From Acidobacteriota bacterium (GTDB lineage: Bacteria > Acidobacteriota > Vicinamibacteria > Vicinamibacterales > JAFNAJ01): a stretch of DNA of 34,055 nt. A program made the translations under genes and the position numbers. The notes below the pieces were generated by a model, which searched no databases, was not told where the DNA came from, and was given only the letters and a program-made list of their open reading frames with translations. The stretch lies in contig JAHDVP010000050.1 in the NCBI GenBank assembly GCA_023384575.1, forward strand, positions 1 through 34,055, read 5' to 3'. Positions 33,733-34,055 of this stretch are shown in pieces. The first letter of the stretch is position 1. Every line of letters begins with the position of its first letter.

Positions 33733-34055
33733 TCAGGTCGTGGCATGCGCCACCCCCGGATACTGAATCGTACCGCGCAGGCGAATCAACCCGAGGCGCT
33801 CGAAGAAGGGACGATCCCAGGCCACGACCAGACCGGCAGCCAGACGAGACCCCGCGCGCTTCAGCAGCAGGCCGCGTAATCGACGTTCGACGTACTGGTC
33901 CAGGTGGCTGCCGGCCATCGGCCTTCGGGATGTATCGCCGCAGGACCGGCGGCGGACGATACGTGCCGGCGCGCAGTACCGTCCCGAGCTCCTCAAGCAT
34001 GCGCTCGACACCGTACTGTTCCACAGCCGCGAGCGTCTCGCGATCGACGCCCGCC
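33733..34055 (-). pseudogene. Intron-encoded reverse transcriptase/maturase with large internal deletion
   Basis: From the edge the frame reads AGVDRETLAAVEQYGVERM and then LRAGTYRPPPVLRRYIPKADGR, the RT-0 and RT-1 motifs of group II intron proteins. The next residues should read RPLGIP and the palm motif YADD should follow, but they are absent. In the neighbouring frame the text resumes as HLDQYVERRLRGLLLKRAG, then FFERLGLIRLRGTIQYPG, and stops with HATT. That is the usual C-terminal end of such proteins. So the catalytic palm, thumb and X domains are lost, with a frame change near 33905-33912. The product cannot be an active reverse transcriptase. Confidence 0.78.

Larger units (their letters stand above)
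33650..34055 (-). mobile_element. Group II intron remnant, 3' part (continues beyond window)
   Basis: Reading on the minus strand, the window edge enters an intron-encoded reverse transcriptase frame, passes a deletion junction near 33905-33912, the ORF end at 33733, and a domain V hairpin (33688-33720). A GC-rich segment that could be domain VI follows (about 33660-33687). The 3' boundary is put near 33650 only because the O-methyltransferase start lies at 33626; it was not defined precisely. The 5' end lies outside the window. Confidence 0.75.

Noticed and set aside
1-34055. CRISPR array, tRNA or rRNA genes
   Set aside because: No regularly spaced repeats, no T-loop GGTTC/acceptor pairs and no rRNA-like stretches were seen by eye.

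Overview
This window is chromosomal DNA of very high GC content with tightly packed genes and a strong third-position GC bias. Gene content fits a Gram-negative, aerobic, free-living bacterium, most likely an Acidobacteriota member of the Vicinamibacteria type: a TonB-dependent receptor with an N-terminal carboxypeptidase-regulatory domain, two lipoproteins, outer-membrane beta-barrel proteins and GC-rich intergenic hairpins. The lineage is inferred from style and gene content only. I saw no tRNA, rRNA, CRISPR array, prophage or intact transposon. The only mobile element is a group II intron remnant at the right edge.

Left part (1-8.3 kb). A minus-strand imuA-imuB mutagenesis cassette is cut by the window edge; a GTTC-N7-GTTC LexA-type box lies in front of imuA. 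It is followed on the plus strand by an aspartate kinase and an MFS exporter, a strong bidirectional hairpin terminator, and a convergent glycine-zipper lipoprotein. A plus-strand operon then encodes a DUF3891 protein, a PhoB-like response regulator (overlapping ATGA junction) and a PhoR-like histidine kinase.

Middle (8.3-16.9 kb). Minus-strand envelope genes include MscL, a DUF481 outer-membrane protein, and a two-gene unit with an SPFH/YdjI-like protein fused to an excisionase-type helix-turn-helix plus a zinc-ribbon membrane protein. Divergent from these is a three-gene operon: TonB-dependent receptor, secreted WGG-type protein and lipoprotein, the last two joined by ATGA. Four half-sites spaced exactly 11 bp lie before it and resemble a PhoB-type operator. 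With PhoB/PhoR encoded nearby, this suggests, but does not prove, a phosphate-linked uptake operon.

Right-middle (16.9-28.1 kb). An arsR-arsM arsenic methylation pair carries three copies of a 20-bp operator, two of them bracketing a separate arsM promoter. Next come a 1018-residue hybrid histidine kinase with a degenerate N-terminal receiver, a bacteriohemerythrin, a CstA family transporter, and a MATE transporter coupled to an ILVBL/HACL2-like thiamine diphosphate enzyme. A DHRS12-like short-chain dehydrogenase is divergent from the last pair.

Right end (28.2-34.06 kb). An outer-membrane porin-like protein overlaps a plastocyanin-like cupredoxin gene. A MetE-like N-terminal fragment follows, then a minus-strand NADH-dehydrogenase-like/SelD fusion and an O-methyltransferase. 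The edge holds a group II intron remnant with a recognisable domain V and an intron-encoded protein that has lost most of its reverse transcriptase by internal deletion.

All assignments were made by reading the sequence. No database search or structure prediction was run.
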